Below, one piece after another: positions 44,553-55,541 of a DNA stretch of 64,000 nt; the first letter of the stretch is position 1; the number at the start of each line of letters is the position of its first letter. This DNA comes from Paulinella micropora (lineage: Eukaryota; Cercozoa; Imbricatea; Euglyphida; Paulinellidae): NCBI GenBank assembly GCA_019918135.1, contig WBZZ01000752.1, positions 17,501 to 81,500 on the forward strand, read 5' to 3'. Both the position numbers and the translations under genes were made by a program. The notes beneath the pieces are model-generated. The model was not told the DNA's origin and searched no databases. It saw only the letters and a list, made by a program, of their open reading frames with translations.

Positions 44553-45088
44553 GGACACCGTGATAGCCCAGTGGTCAAGTTCTACCATCTGGGCCCTGTC
44601 GCCAGTTCGATTCCCGTCGGTGCCACCAGTATTTTCATTGAACATACCGGTCTATTTCTGGACCAGTATTTTCATTGAACATACCGGCCCGTCTGGAAGT
44701 GTTGGAACTGCCCTTGCGGGGGTGTCATTAGAGCTTATCGTCAATTCTTCGTACTCCCCTCACGGGTGAGACGATGGAGGCGCATGTGCAGAAATGCATC
44801 AGCCATTGACAGAGAAGCACTATTATTATTGTTATTATTATTATTATTATTATTTGTGGACACCGTGATAGCCCAGTGGTCAAGTCCTACCATCTGGGCC
44901 CTGTCGCCAGTTCGATTCCCGTCGGTGCCACCAGTATTTTCATTGAACATACCGGTCCGTCTGGAAGTGTTGGAACTGCCCTTGCGGGGGTGTCATTAGA
45001 GCCTATCGTCAATTCTTCGTACTCCCCTCACGGGTGAGACGATGGAGGCGCATGTGCAGATTTGCATCAGCCATTGACAGAGAAGCAC

Positions 45089-45129
<41 letters not shown>

Positions 45130-45358
45130 GTGGCCCTGTCGCCAGTTCGATTCCCGTCGGTGCCACCAGTATTTTCATTGAACGTACCGATCCGTCTGGA
45201 CCAGTATTTTCATTGAACATACCGGCCCGTCTGGAAGTGTTGGAACTGCCCTTGCGGGGGTGTCATTAGAGCTTATCGTCAATTCTTCGTACTCCCCTCA
45301 CGGGTGAGACGATGGAGGCGCATGTGCAGAAATGCATCAGCCATTGACAGAGAAGCAC

Positions 45359-45424
<66 letters not shown>

Positions 45425-45655
45425 GGACACCGTGATAGCCCAGTGGTCAAGTTCTACCATCTGGGCCCTGTCGCCAGTTCGATTCCCGTCGGTGCCACCA
45501 GTATTTTCATTGAACATACCGGTCCGTCTGGAAGTGTTGGAACTGCCCTTGTGGGGGTGTCATTAGAGCCTATCGTCAATTCTTCGTACTCCCCTCACGG
45601 GTGAGACGATGGAGGCGCATGTGCAGATTTGCATCAGCCATTGACAGAGAAGCAC
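43804..45655 (+). repeat. Array of six tRNA-derived SINEs, opposite orientation
   Basis: Plus-strand copies of the same SINE lie at 43867-44131, 44173-44402, 44553-44820, 44858-45088, 45130-45358 (5' part of head missing) and 45425-45655, each ending GACAGAGAAGCAC and (ATT)n. Copies with one and with two internal GTATTTTCATTGAACATACC units alternate. GCATACAAGTCTCTAT.TATGATTATT precedes both the first and the third copy (43804, 44475), indicating duplication of a two-SINE unit. Confidence 0.88.
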
Positions 45656-45760
45656 TATTATTATTATTCTTATTCTTATTATTATTATTATCATCATCAT
45701 CATCATCACCCTCATCCTCATCCTCATCATCATCATCATCGTCCTTTCTTTTACCCCTTA
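45656..45760. repeat. Compound (ATT)n/(CAT)n microsatellite
   Basis: The tail of the last SINE passes into TATTCTTATT and then CATCATCAT/CCTCAT repeats. Confidence 0.85.
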
Positions 45761-45902
45761 TACAAATTTCGCCACAACCCAACCCTGTCTGTATCTACAC
45801 TTCAAGTGCTGTGCGGGTACCGGTCCGCTCCCGTAAGCTCCGGCTTGAAGTCGATCTGGAAGCGGTCCACATCTGCGCACGCCACATCACACCCGTGTGT
45901 TG

Positions 45903-46065
45903 TTTAGATAGCAAGCGGGTAGCGAACATCGCACCCACTATTTAGGAGCATAGCCATTATTGCAATCCGTTTGTTACCAGTGGCACATTCAGAGAACGCT
46001 TCCTGGATGTTCTTAGGACGCAGCTTCATGATCTCTCCTACCTCCTGTTCGCTGTTATTCGTCAC
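45903..46065 (-). other. Possible host-gene exon remnant
   Basis: On the minus strand, after CGTAG (a plausible splice acceptor at 46066-46070), the frame reads VTNNSEQEVGEIMKLRPK, NIQEAFSECATGNKRIAIM, AMLLNSGCDVRYPLAI and a TAA at 45905-45903. The same frame continues beyond with protein-like text (DVDRFQIDFKPELTG) to about 45800. The LLNSGCDV ending of a helix pair is reminiscent of an ankyrin-type repeat, but this is weak. Its protein-like character sets it apart from neighbouring DNA. Confidence 0.3.
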
Positions 46066-46070
46066 CTACG

Positions 46071-48230
46071 TAGTAACATATTTGTCGTCAATTTCACATC
46101 TGTCGTCAGTTTCAAAAAAGATGCGAGACAAGAATGCCATGGAGACGTGAACGCATACATGCACACACGCATACATACATGCCACCGTCGCACGAGTAGC
46201 AGCCTGAGCTAGCTATGATAAGCATGTGTGGCTGACGCGAAACCAGGCATGTCTGTTCACAGTGGCCAAGGACCTTGAAATGGGAAGTCACGCAGAGTTC
46301 GCTGCAGCCGCCAAAAATGCACGGGCCTGGAACAACCACCACACAACAGATTGCCTAGCGGGCCGTTGCGATGTCAAGCCTCGCATGGTTACATGGACAA
46401 ACGCAACTTCAATCGCCCTTTATAAAACAAAAATGCTTGAAGAATATGTTTATCGTGCTTTCAAGACGGGGATGGTGGCGGCTGTCAACCTTTGACTTTG
46501 AGGTTGTGGGTCTCCGATCCCTCGGGGATGATAAAAAGAGTCGGGTTGAAGAAAGCTTCAAAGCAAGTAGCTTGACGGACACGCGCCATTTTCTGTCAAA
46601 CCATGCCAGGTATGGGAGTTTGTTTGAGGGAGGGGGAGAGGAAAGAAGAAAGATATTTGGATCAGAAACAAAACGGACAGAAGGTTAGTGACGTAATAAA
46701 AAAGCATGGAACATTTCGAGGGTAAAAAGGTGCGAAATCATTCTATTAAAATACAGGGTACAGCAAAGAAATGCAGCAGCTATGCTTTCTCCGGAGAACG
46801 GACCTGGCCACTCTTGATTTCACCAGGCTGCTCCGTCCCGACGTCGCCCTTGTGCAAGATCATCTCATCCGAACAGCCTAGCACAGGTACACAATTCCCA
46901 CAAGCTTTCTCCCTGCTATTACGTGTTGTGGAAACAGGTATGTCCTCTTTAGAGCCATCAGAGGGAGTTTTCAAAAATTAAGCTCATTTCTGTGGGGTTG
47001 TCGTCAGCATCTTACTTTCTACAGTTGTCGTCTGGAATTTGTTACTAATTGTCTGTTGTAATGCTTGCGTGCCTTTGTTGTCCTGCTAGTCTCATCGGAG
47101 AGAAACAAGAAAATGGAGCAACACGGTAAAAAAAAGGTGGGTGTCTTGTGAACCCTGGGTCCAGGCGCAGCCGCAGCACATCATGGGCTTGGCACTGCAC
47201 AGCCCCGGGCGCTCCAATGAGTAGTCAAAGGTGTCCTCGCCTGCCATGCGCCACAACAACACAAACAACAACAATTCAGCAATCTGTGGGTATGTGTAGG
47301 TGATCTGTTCTGCACTAGCGAGGCTGATATGGGGTGGGCAGATAAGCAGCAGGGCAAACGAATGGTGGCAGACCAGTTGAGGGGTGGCTGATTTTGACCA
47401 CCAAGGAATGGCGCGGGTCGCAGCAAATACGTGCACAACCACCGCTACACACACACCAATGGGTCAGCTCTTCCCCTCTCTTTCATGGACATCTTCGCGA
47501 AGAAAATGTGTTTTGTACGTGAGCTTTTGACAGATCATGCATTCAACGCTCAGCAAAAGACTTCGAGACCTCTTTTCCTTGGCGGTCAAAAGGACGGGGC
47601 CCTGGACAGATTCGCTATGGATAGTGTAGACATTTTCCTTCTCGCAACACCCACCTAGGGTACACACAAAATGATGTTAGCTTGTTTACGTGAGCAGATC
47701 CATTCTAAAAGTCCATAGTTGGGCAGGTAAGAGAACGTAGGAGAACCTTGTGGACGTATTTTAAGCCACACATGGGCTTCGAATGTATGTATGCATGCAT
47801 GTAATGTAATGTTATTTACTTACTTGTGTGTGCTTTGTTGTTGCTAATTTTTATTCTTGTTCACTCATTCATGCATACATAAATACATGCATAAACAAAG
47901 GCAGGTCGAGCTGGCAGGGCAGGGTTGGACGCGATGCAAGTGCAGGCAGGGACCGGAGCACATTTCCAACAAGCTGTGCTTCTGTTGAACGTAGATAGTC
48001 TGGTGCTGAAGCAGCGTGTCTCCCAACAGGTCCCCTACCACCACCCGACAACATACTTACCAACCACTATATCTCTACTCCTACTTTCAACTGCTCCTAC
48101 TTCTACCAACTCCCCTACCCACCCACAAGAGCGAGAGATGAGACCGCTGGCTTTTGCGGCTTCAGGTTGATCACTCATCACTTGTCCTGCGGGCGCTGCA
48201 CACGACAACGGCAGCAAGATGACTGACTGA
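46071..48230. other. Intergenic, no recognisable gene
   Basis: Scattered ORFs of 60-120 codons (for example 46226-46495 plus, 47092-47454 minus) show no family motif and no consistent splice structure. Confidence 0.45.
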
Positions 48231-48257
48231 GGTGGCGGGAGGGGATGCAGAGAGAGA

Positions 48258-48288
<31 letters not shown>

Positions 48289-48445
48289 CGTGTGTGTGTG
48301 TTGTGTAGGTGGGGCAGATAAAGAGAGAGTGTGTGTGTGGGGGGGGGGGGGGGAGGAGATGGGGTGGATACAGACACAGAGTGTGTGCGTGTATGCGTGT
48401 GTGTGTGTGTGTGGGGGGGGGGGGTGGATACAGAGAGAGAGATAG
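48231..48445. repeat. GA, GT and poly-G tracts
   Basis: Runs of GAGA (48248-48290), GTGT (48290-48415) and two G-runs (about 48338-48353, 48413-48424). Confidence 0.9.
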
Positions 48446-48975
48446 AGATGAGTTGGGGAGAAGAGGAGACCCAGGTCCATACTGGAGCCCTCCATGGGTT
48501 CTGGACACGAGGCACGCAATAATGATAAGACAAAGGAAAGGGCAAAAGTACGGAAGAAGGCACTTCTTTTTAATAGCAGAATTGAAGAGAGTTACCTTTT
48601 AATTTCTTTACAAGTTTATGATCACTAAATGTACATAGGGTGCTACAGTTTCCTTACGGGCTGTCACTATCTGACACTTTTTCTCACTTGCGCCCTGGTT
48701 ATGTCTGATCAATGCATTCTGCCTTTGCTCATAGTATTGTCTCCTTGCCCCTGTCTGGTTGTTTGTTTGTGTTTTCCTTTATCTGTTATCTTCTTTTTTT
48801 GTCTTCTATTGTTCTGTCTTTCTTTCTTTCTTTTCCCCCCTCTATCCCTCTCTTTCTTCTCTTTTATTTTTCTATCTACTCAGCTGTTGAACACTGGTTC
48901 CAGTCTTCCTTTTGGACCTGCACTTATTTGGGCCAGATCGCATGCTTTTTTCTATGATACCTTTGCTTACTGTAA
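48446..48975. other. Pyrimidine-rich intergenic DNA
   Basis: CT-rich sequence (48760-48880) whose ORFs encode only Phe/Leu/Ser-rich low-complexity peptides; no gene called. Confidence 0.45.
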
Positions 48976-48988
48976 TATATATATATTT

Positions 48989-49036
<48 letters not shown>

Positions 49037-49193
49037 CAGCCTGTTCTTTCAGGCCTATCGACAATTATTCTATATTGATGTATGTAACATATATATATAT
49101 ATGTATATATATAATATATGTCTACATAGAGAATATATATACTCTCTCTATATATACAAGTACTTATACATATATATTATACATATATAGATC

Positions 49194-49276
<83 letters not shown>

Positions 49277-49450
49277 TAAATTATATTTATATAAATATAA
49301 TTTATATTAGATAATATAAATTATATTTATATAAATATAATTTATATTATATATGTTATATGTTATATATTATATAAATATATATTTATAATTATATATA
49401 TAAGTATATATATACATTGTATATATATTATATATATATATATGTATATA
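48976..49450. repeat. AT-rich tract with (GATA)n
   Basis: (AT)n at 48976-49032, (GATA)n at about 49191-49273, then ATATAAATTATATTTATATAAATATAATTTATAT present twice in tandem (49273-49348). Confidence 0.9.
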
Positions 49451-50280
49451 CTGCATTTATTGCCACAGTGCAAGGTAGGCGTTAAAAGCGAAATTTCTTC
49501 ATATTAAAAATTATTTTTCGGACCCAACAATCGAGAGGTTAACCCAAAAGAAAGGCCCTGACCATGACTTCATACTATTGAGGTATCGTTGACTTTTTGC
49601 AACGTACATGACTATGTCCGGTTCTGTTTCTCATGAAGGTCGCGTGTCCGTTTCGCTTGTGCACTGAGTTGGGATCAGGCCAATCGAGAATGTAGTTGTG
49701 ACTGCAACGGTATTCTAAATTAAGCTAATCGAGCCGTTACGCCACCAGATAGTAGTGCCGGCCCGGGAGCTAATCGTTACCTTGTGGGGCCCTCCCTTCT
49801 ACTGCTACATCAAACCTTACAAGCTCTCTGTATCTGTAATTTTGCTCACAATTCAATGTACAAGTCTTGGGGACATTATACATATGAAAAGAAAATTACA
49901 GTTACATTGCATCCCTTCGTGTTGCTACAAAAGACACCCCCTCTAAACTCCTTTTTTTTTCTTGTTGCTAGCACTTCGAAGGATAGAGATGCTAGCCTGA
50001 GCCTGTAATGATCTACAAACATCATCTACCAGCAGATGTTTCTATTCTGCTGTTCTCTTCCACTGAGCACATACAACTGTGGGATGGCGATGACTTGGGT
50101 GAACTCCTACTCCTCACGTCCTTGGCGAAGGTGTTTACATTGCTCCTTTTGCTTCTTCTTTCTTTCCTTGTTTCTTAATTCTTCACTGTTTCTTGTTTCT
50201 TGTTTCTTCTTTCTTCTTTCTGTCTTTTTCTTCTTTCTTCTTTGTTGTCTCTTTTTATTATTTTTTCTTTCGTCTCGCTT
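49451..50280. other. Intergenic, no recognisable gene
   Basis: Unique sequence followed by a TTTCTT-rich stretch; no family match. Confidence 0.4.
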
Positions 50281-50992
50281 CTTTCTCTTTAATTATATGT
50301 ATGAATGTATGCATGTATGTATGTGTATGTACATATGTATGCATGCATGCATGCATGCATGCATGTATGTATGTATGTATGTATGTATGTGTGTGTATGT
50401 GTGTGTGTGTATCCATGTATGTATGTCTGTATGCATGTATGTGTATCTATGTATGTGTATGCATCTGTATGTATCTGTATTTATGTGTATGTACATATGT
50501 ATGTATGCATGCACGCATGCATGCATGTATGTATGTATGTATGTATGCATGCACGCATGCATGCATGTATGTATGTATGTATGTATGTATGTATGCATGC
50601 ATGCAGGCATCCATGCATGTATGTATGTATGTATGTATGTGTATGTATGTGTGTGTATGTATGTATGTGTGTGTATGTATGTATGTGTGTATGTATGTAT
50701 GTGTGTGTGTGTATGTATGTATGTATGTATATGTGTATGTATGTATGTATGTATGCATGTATGTATGTATGTATGTATGTATATTATATGTATGTATGTA
50801 TGTATGTATGTATGCATGTGCATGCATGTATGCATGTATGTGTGTATGCATCTATGCATGTATGTATGTATGTATATGTGTGTGTGTGTCTATGTATGTA
50901 TGTCTGTATGTATGTATGTGTATCTATATGTATGTGTATGTGTGTATGTATGCATGTATGTATGTATGTATTTATGTATGTATGTATTTATG

Positions 50993-51026
<34 letters not shown>

Positions 51027-51305
51027 TGTGTATGTATGTATGTATGTATGTATGTATGTATGTATGTTTGTATGCATGTATGTATGTATGTATGTATGTA
51101 TGTATGTATGTATGTATGTGTGTGTATGTATGTATGTATGTATGCAGGTAGGTATGTAGGTATGTAGGTATGTAGGTATGTAGGTATGTAGGTATGCAGG
51201 AATGTATGTATGTACTAGAATGTATTTTTTACAGTATGTATGCATGTATGTATGTATGCATGCATGCATGTATGTATGTATGCATGCATGCATGTATGTA
51301 TGTAT
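50281..51305. repeat. Long (ATGT)n/(ATGC)n microsatellite, about 1 kb
   Basis: Variants GTAT, GCAT and GTGT of a four-base unit occur almost without interruption for about 1 kb. ORFs in several frames on both strands are artefacts of the period. Confidence 0.95.
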
Positions 51306-51412
51306 GTATGTAAATTCTATTCTGAGGTCATTATTACCCTATGATTATTAAATTATTTAATATTAATGTTAATCAAGATTATGCACAAAAAAATCAATAT
51401 AATTTAATCAGC

Positions 51413-51628
51413 TGTAATGCCCCCAACGATAGCTCAGTAAAAAGTCGTTAATACAACCAAACACAGTCCTCAATAATGAGAATGATGTCTCGTTGTATTA
51501 GCTCAGTGAAGCCAGGAATAAAATGGCATCAGGTCCGATCCGGACAAATAATACTGAAAAACAGGCTGGTGCACCTGTCACCAGGAAAAGAGTACTTTTT
51601 ATCGGCTATCCGGGGGGTGATGCCTACA
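51413..51628 (-). repeat. Solo gypsy LTR
   Basis: 216 bp from TGTAATGCCCCCAACG to GGTGATGCCTACA, the reverse complement of the Gypsy-A/B LTR and closest to the Gypsy-A LTR. CAGC flanks both ends (51409-51412 and 51629-51632), a four-base duplication, which suggests a complete insertion reduced by LTR-LTR recombination. Confidence 0.82.
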
Positions 51629-52040
51629 CAGCCAATACAATTCCAGGCAATATTAATCAACCGTCTTATGATGTTACTCCTACCAATAATAATTTAATCA
51701 ATATTAATCAATATAATATCACTTAATCAATATGAACCGCTTGAGTTCAACGCAACAATACTGTTAATATTAATCAATATTAATCAACATAACTTGATCA
51801 AGTTATGACGGTGCCACTGGCAGTTGATGAAGTATTGTAATGTTAATAAAACGGAACTTATCACTGATGATAATGAAGTAACAGAACTCAAAATATTATT
51901 ATAATAGATGTAAAAAGTTGACTCCAAGAAACTTTAATTAAATTAACCGTGTGCCACAGTACCCGACCATAGTATATAATAACTTTCAATTCGGTCCGAG
52001 CCGGTACGGTATTCACATCATGAATCCGCATAATAAGTTC
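51629..52040. other. AT-rich spacer, no gene
   Basis: ATTAATCAATATAA-type degenerate repeats; nothing coding. Confidence 0.5.
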
Positions 52041-52289
52041 TGTAGGCATCACCCCCCGGATAGCCGGTAAAAAGTACAGTTTTTCGGGTGTCAGGTGCAC
52101 CTAGTTTTTTTCCCAGTATTTCAATATCGTTTGGCAGGATTGGACCTAATGCCATTTTAATCGTGGTCTGTGGCCGCTTTCTTTTTCGGCTTCACTAAGC
52201 TAATATAACGAGACATCATTCTCCTTTGGGGGATTTGTGTCTGGTTGTATTACCGACTTTTTATCGAGCTATCTTCAGGGATTGTAACA
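52041..52289 (+). repeat. Gypsy-B 5' LTR
   Basis: 249 bp from TGTAGGCATC to GATTGTAACA, so TG...CA ends. It matches 59716-59928 and 42553-42792. Confidence 0.85.
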
Positions 52290-52290
52290 T

Positions 52291-52308
52291 TGGAGTCACC
52301 AGCACAAG
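52291..52308 (+). promoter_or_regulatory. Putative Gypsy-B primer binding site
   Basis: TGGAGTCACCAGCACAAG begins one base after the LTR with the TGG expected opposite a tRNA CCA end. The tRNA cannot be assigned by eye. Confidence 0.55.
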
Positions 52309-53036
52309 GCTGATTTCTTTTCTGGCTTGATTTTGGAACAGCAGAAAGAAAAATTGGACAGACCTATCTCTTCTGAGTAGGTGTTCCAAAAAATAAATAC
52401 TCCAGCACATCCCCACACAGCTCCTTTTGCAAAACCAGACGTCTAGGCGTTTGTGAGTAGGTGTCTCAGTACCCTCTACACAGCCTGTATCTGTGTCCTC
52501 ATAAGGAGGCCAGACACCAGACCTCATAGCTGTTCTTGTGTTCTCTCTTGAGACAGAGACAGAGTAGGTCAACAGACGTACAAACAAACACTCACAGTTA
52601 CAAACAAACTTGAAGGACACGAGCGTAGTACTCCTCCTTTCAAGTCTGTGCACTTAGTTGCCTCTCAAAACACATACATCAGAGTATTTTTGCAAATCTC
52701 TGACTGTTTTTCGACAATAGGTCTGAACAAGTGTCAGACGACAGGTCGACTTCTCAAGGAGTGCTTCTCGAGCCTCTTTGACATTATCTGTACGTAGGTC
52801 CTCGTACCTCATAACAGATACAACAACAAAAAGAGAAAAAGAAAAGAGGAGTGGAGAAGGAGATCAAGTTTTCAGAGAAAGTCGTATAGACTACTTCTTT
52901 CTCACAAACAAAAACACATAAGACATAGAGGTGAGACACTGTCTTTTCATCTTTCCTCTCTATTCGTTCCTCAGAGACGAACGGAGTAATTACGGAGTAG
53001 AAACAGATCTATCTCCTTTGTATTCCTTCAGAGACC
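52309..53036 (+). other. Gypsy-B 5' untranslated leader
   Basis: A leader of about 730 bases without ORF, rich in CAGACA/GAGACA words, directly upstream of the gag ATG. Confidence 0.6.
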
Positions 53037-54683
53037 ATGTCTTCTAGGTCTGAAGAAGCATATTGGAATGAAGAAGGAGGAGAGAATGAGAGAACCCCAA
53101 TAGACCAGGAGGATAACGTTGGCCCTCTTGGGGACGGGGGAGATCTGGCAGTGCCTTCCTATGAAACAGGGGGACCAGAGGACCGACTGCTCGCCCCTGG
53201 GCGGATGGGAGAGTCGGAAGTCGAAAAGGAGAGGAGCGAGGAGGAAGCGAGGTTTGTGGCCGAATATGGCAATCTAAGAGAGAAGGAGTTTGAGGATAAA
53301 ATAGGGAAGGATGAGGCCTATAAATGGCTATTCATTCCACCAGAAATACGATGGGGAGATCCCTTGAGAAAGGAGGATATCTGTTACACCCTCCCAAAAC
53401 AAGCCCTGTCTCTTGCAAAATTCCTCAGAGACGACAGTGCACAGTTACAGGTGCAACATGTCTCATTTGGGGACAATATGTCTTTACTGGAGCTTCTCGA
53501 CCTCACATGGAAAGTGTTCGAGTGTGCTATACTCTATGAGTACCAGTCTAACAAGACTGTCCTGCCATGGAATTCAAGAGCACTGGCTAGGTTGCTCGAT
53601 CCTGGTCAGGATATCGAATCAATCAAAAGAGGGGAAGGGGAGTTTAAGTCCAGGAACGTCCGAGGACAGATTAATGTCATGGATATACCCCTGAGACTTA
53701 TGGAGATCAAGTTGGTGGACTTGAATAAACTCCAACAAACCCCGATTTATGGCAGGGACCTTCACCCGGCCCTGAAAGAAATAGAAGGCGAAGCTGGAGG
53801 GGTGACGAAGATTAAGAAGTTGCATGCGGCCTTGCAGAAGGACGACGCATGGAAGAGGTGGGCTTTCACCAAGGATCATACGATCTTGGAGGGAACGACC
53901 GCGCCCGCCCTCACCAATAAAGCGGGAGAGAAGGAGTTGGCGGAGAAGGCTCTGTTCCTTCGGAAGGCTGCCGAGCTCATGTCTTTTTTTCATCATGCTC
54001 AAGACCTGCATATCAGGGAAAGAGCAGAGGAGAAAGAAAAGAAGGAGTTGGAGGCACATATTGCATTGGCTAAGGCGACGGCTACGAGACAGTCACCTTC
54101 CTCTGGGCCTTTTATGTCTTCCCCTGGGTACGTCCCGTCAGCCCATACAGCCCCTCCTGCCCCTTCGACTAGCTCAGCGCCTACCACTGTCATTGTCAAC
54201 AATAATGACAAGAAGGACAGACAGGCTATCATTAACGCCTTCCAAAAATGTACCAAGGCCGATGCCACTGCTCTGACGCTGTTCGCAGAGACAGCGAGTC
54301 AGAAGGACACGGATGCGAACCTTCGAGACAAGCTCCGAAGAATTGATGCTTGTATGAAGCAGCATCCAACGGACGAAACACAGGAGTATGAGGCGTTGTC
54401 CACCTTGTTGGACCCATCAATCCTTACACAAGGATTTGATGTTGTGGAATACAAGGCGTTGCGAGCGGTAGAGGTGTCGGCTAGGAGAGCAGCCTCAGAC
54501 CTGCAGTGCACGGTGCCAGTTGCCGTCCTCTTGCAATACTTTAAAACTCATGGGTATCATCATCTGTGTACTGGTACTTTGATTGGGTTTGAGATTTTTC
54601 AAGAGGTGAACGAAGGGCTGGGCATTAGCGCGAGGTTGGCAGCGATCCTCACTGAGGTCAGCGCCAAGTACGGGCTCTTTTAG
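53037..54683 (+). CDS. gag: Gypsy-B Gag
   Basis: This is an intact 548-codon ORF whose ATG follows the leader. The N-terminus is acidic (NEEGGENERTPIDQEDNVG). Residues about 90-350 are mixed helical sequence with LFIPPEIRWGDPLRKEDICY and LLELLDLTWKVFECAILYEY. A Pro/Ser/Thr/Ala linker (about 355-395) precedes a last helical region. Gag identity is inferred from position after LTR and primer site and before the nucleocapsid; no conserved capsid motif is evident. It ends in TAG, and the next ORF lies in the same frame only 18 bases later. Confidence 0.7.
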   Translation: MSSRSEEAYWNEEGGENERTPIDQEDNVGPLGDGGDLAVPSYETGGPEDRLLAPGRMGESEVEKERSEEEARFVAEYGNLREKEFEDKIGKDEAYKWLFIPPEIRWGDPLRKEDICYTLPKQALSLAKFLRDDSAQLQVQHVSFGDNMSLLELLDLTWKVFECAILYEYQSNKTVLPWNSRALARLLDPGQDIESIKRGEGEFKSRNVRGQINVMDIPLRLMEIKLVDLNKLQQTPIYGRDLHPALKEIEGEAGGVTKIKKLHAALQKDDAWKRWAFTKDHTILEGTTAPALTNKAGEKELAEKALFLRKAAELMSFFHHAQDLHIRERAEEKEKKELEAHIALAKATATRQSPSSGPFMSSPGYVPSAHTAPPAPSTSSAPTTVIVNNNDKKDRQAIINAFQKCTKADATALTLFAETASQKDTDANLRDKLRRIDACMKQHPTDETQEYEALSTLLDPSILTQGFDVVEYKALRAVEVSARRAASDLQCTVPVAVLLQYFKTHGYHHLCTGTLIGFEIFQEVNEGLGISARLAAILTEVSAKYGLF

Positions 54684-55541
54684 AGCCGGAAGTCTATCAT
54701 TTTGTACTTCCTGAGTGCTTTGTGTGCACGACACCCGAGCAAGCTCGCAAGGATCATACAGTCCTGTCCAACCTTCGCGGCGGTGAAGACGGTGGATTTT
54801 TTAGAAACGAATATATACGAGAGGGCCGTAGCGGCTGTTCAGCCGAGCGACCTGTATAGGGAGGTGCTCGAAGCGTGTTCCGACTTGGACACGGCCACCG
54901 AGTCATTCTCCAGTGCCGCGACACAAGGGGTTGGAGGTGCTCAAGCAGCACATACAACTCGGTCGGCGGGTCAAAAGAGGGGCAGAGACGAGCCGACGCC
55001 GTGCTACCGCTATTTTTCATATATGGCGTGTAAGAATGAGGCGAAGCATGGAGTAGGCACCTGTCCACACAGTCATGACTCTGACGATGACAGGATGCGA
55101 AATATCTTCCTGAGAGAACTCAAAGTCTCAAAAAAGGAGCAGGCCTTATACAGAGTTTACAAAAAGGAGTTGGTGGAGAGGAGGTGGAATGCAAATATGG
55201 TCGCGGACGGAGAGTTCCGGGAGGCCATCATTTCCTTCCTTGAGAAGATGAGAAAGGAGGAGAAAGAAGCAGCGGGCCGACAAGCGGCGCCGACTAGAGG
55301 AGGAGAGACGAGAGGAGCGTCACGAGGGTCCCGAGGGACACCAAGAGGATGGGCACCAAGAGGTCGGGGCTATCGGGGAAGGGGAGGCCGGACCCCAGCG
55401 CGCCCTCCCAGAAGACACGGATACTGGAATTATAGCTCCAGTTCCAGCTCCAACTACCCCCAGCAAGCTTATACCGCTGCGGAGGGGGGACGTCAAGACG
55501 AAGACACTGGCTCAGGTGAGCGTGTTGAAGTCCTAGAATGA
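54684..55541 (+). CDS. gag: Gypsy-B nucleocapsid-like protein with CCCH zinc finger
   Basis: The frame is the same as gag and is open directly after the gag TAG. No ATG lies at its beginning. It contains YRYFSYMACKNEAKHGVGTC within C-x8-C-x10-C-x3-H, a CCCH-type zinc finger (residues about 105-130), then an Arg/Gly region (TRGGETRGASRGSRGTPRG, RGRGYRGRGG) that should bind RNA, and a Ser/Tyr tail. A CCCH finger in place of the usual CCHC knuckle is uncommon for gypsy nucleocapsids. The stop TGA overlaps the next ATG as ATGA (55538-55541). Confidence 0.7.
   Translation, partial: SRKSIILYFLSALCARHPSKLARIIQSCPTFAAVKTVDFLETNIYERAVAAVQPSDLYREVLEACSDLDTATESFSSAATQGVGGAQAAHTTRSAGQKRGRDEPTPCYRYFSYMACKNEAKHGVGTCPHSHDSDDDRMRNIFLRELKVSKKEQALYRVYKKELVERRWNANMVADGEFREAIISFLEKMRKEEKEAAGRQAAPTRGGETRGASRGSRGTPRGWAPRGRGYRGRGGRTPARPPRRHGYWNYSSSSSSNYPQQAYTAAEGGRQDEDTGSGERVEVLE

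Noticed and set aside
48035..48563. Pro/His/Ser/Leu-rich minus-strand ORFs
   Set aside because: They lie over GA, GT and G tracts and consist of low-complexity residues in three overlapping frames.
50036..51167. Very long ORFs (up to 371 codons) in several frames
   Set aside because: They are products of the (ATGT)n period (Met-Tyr-Val-Cys repeats) and exist on both strands.
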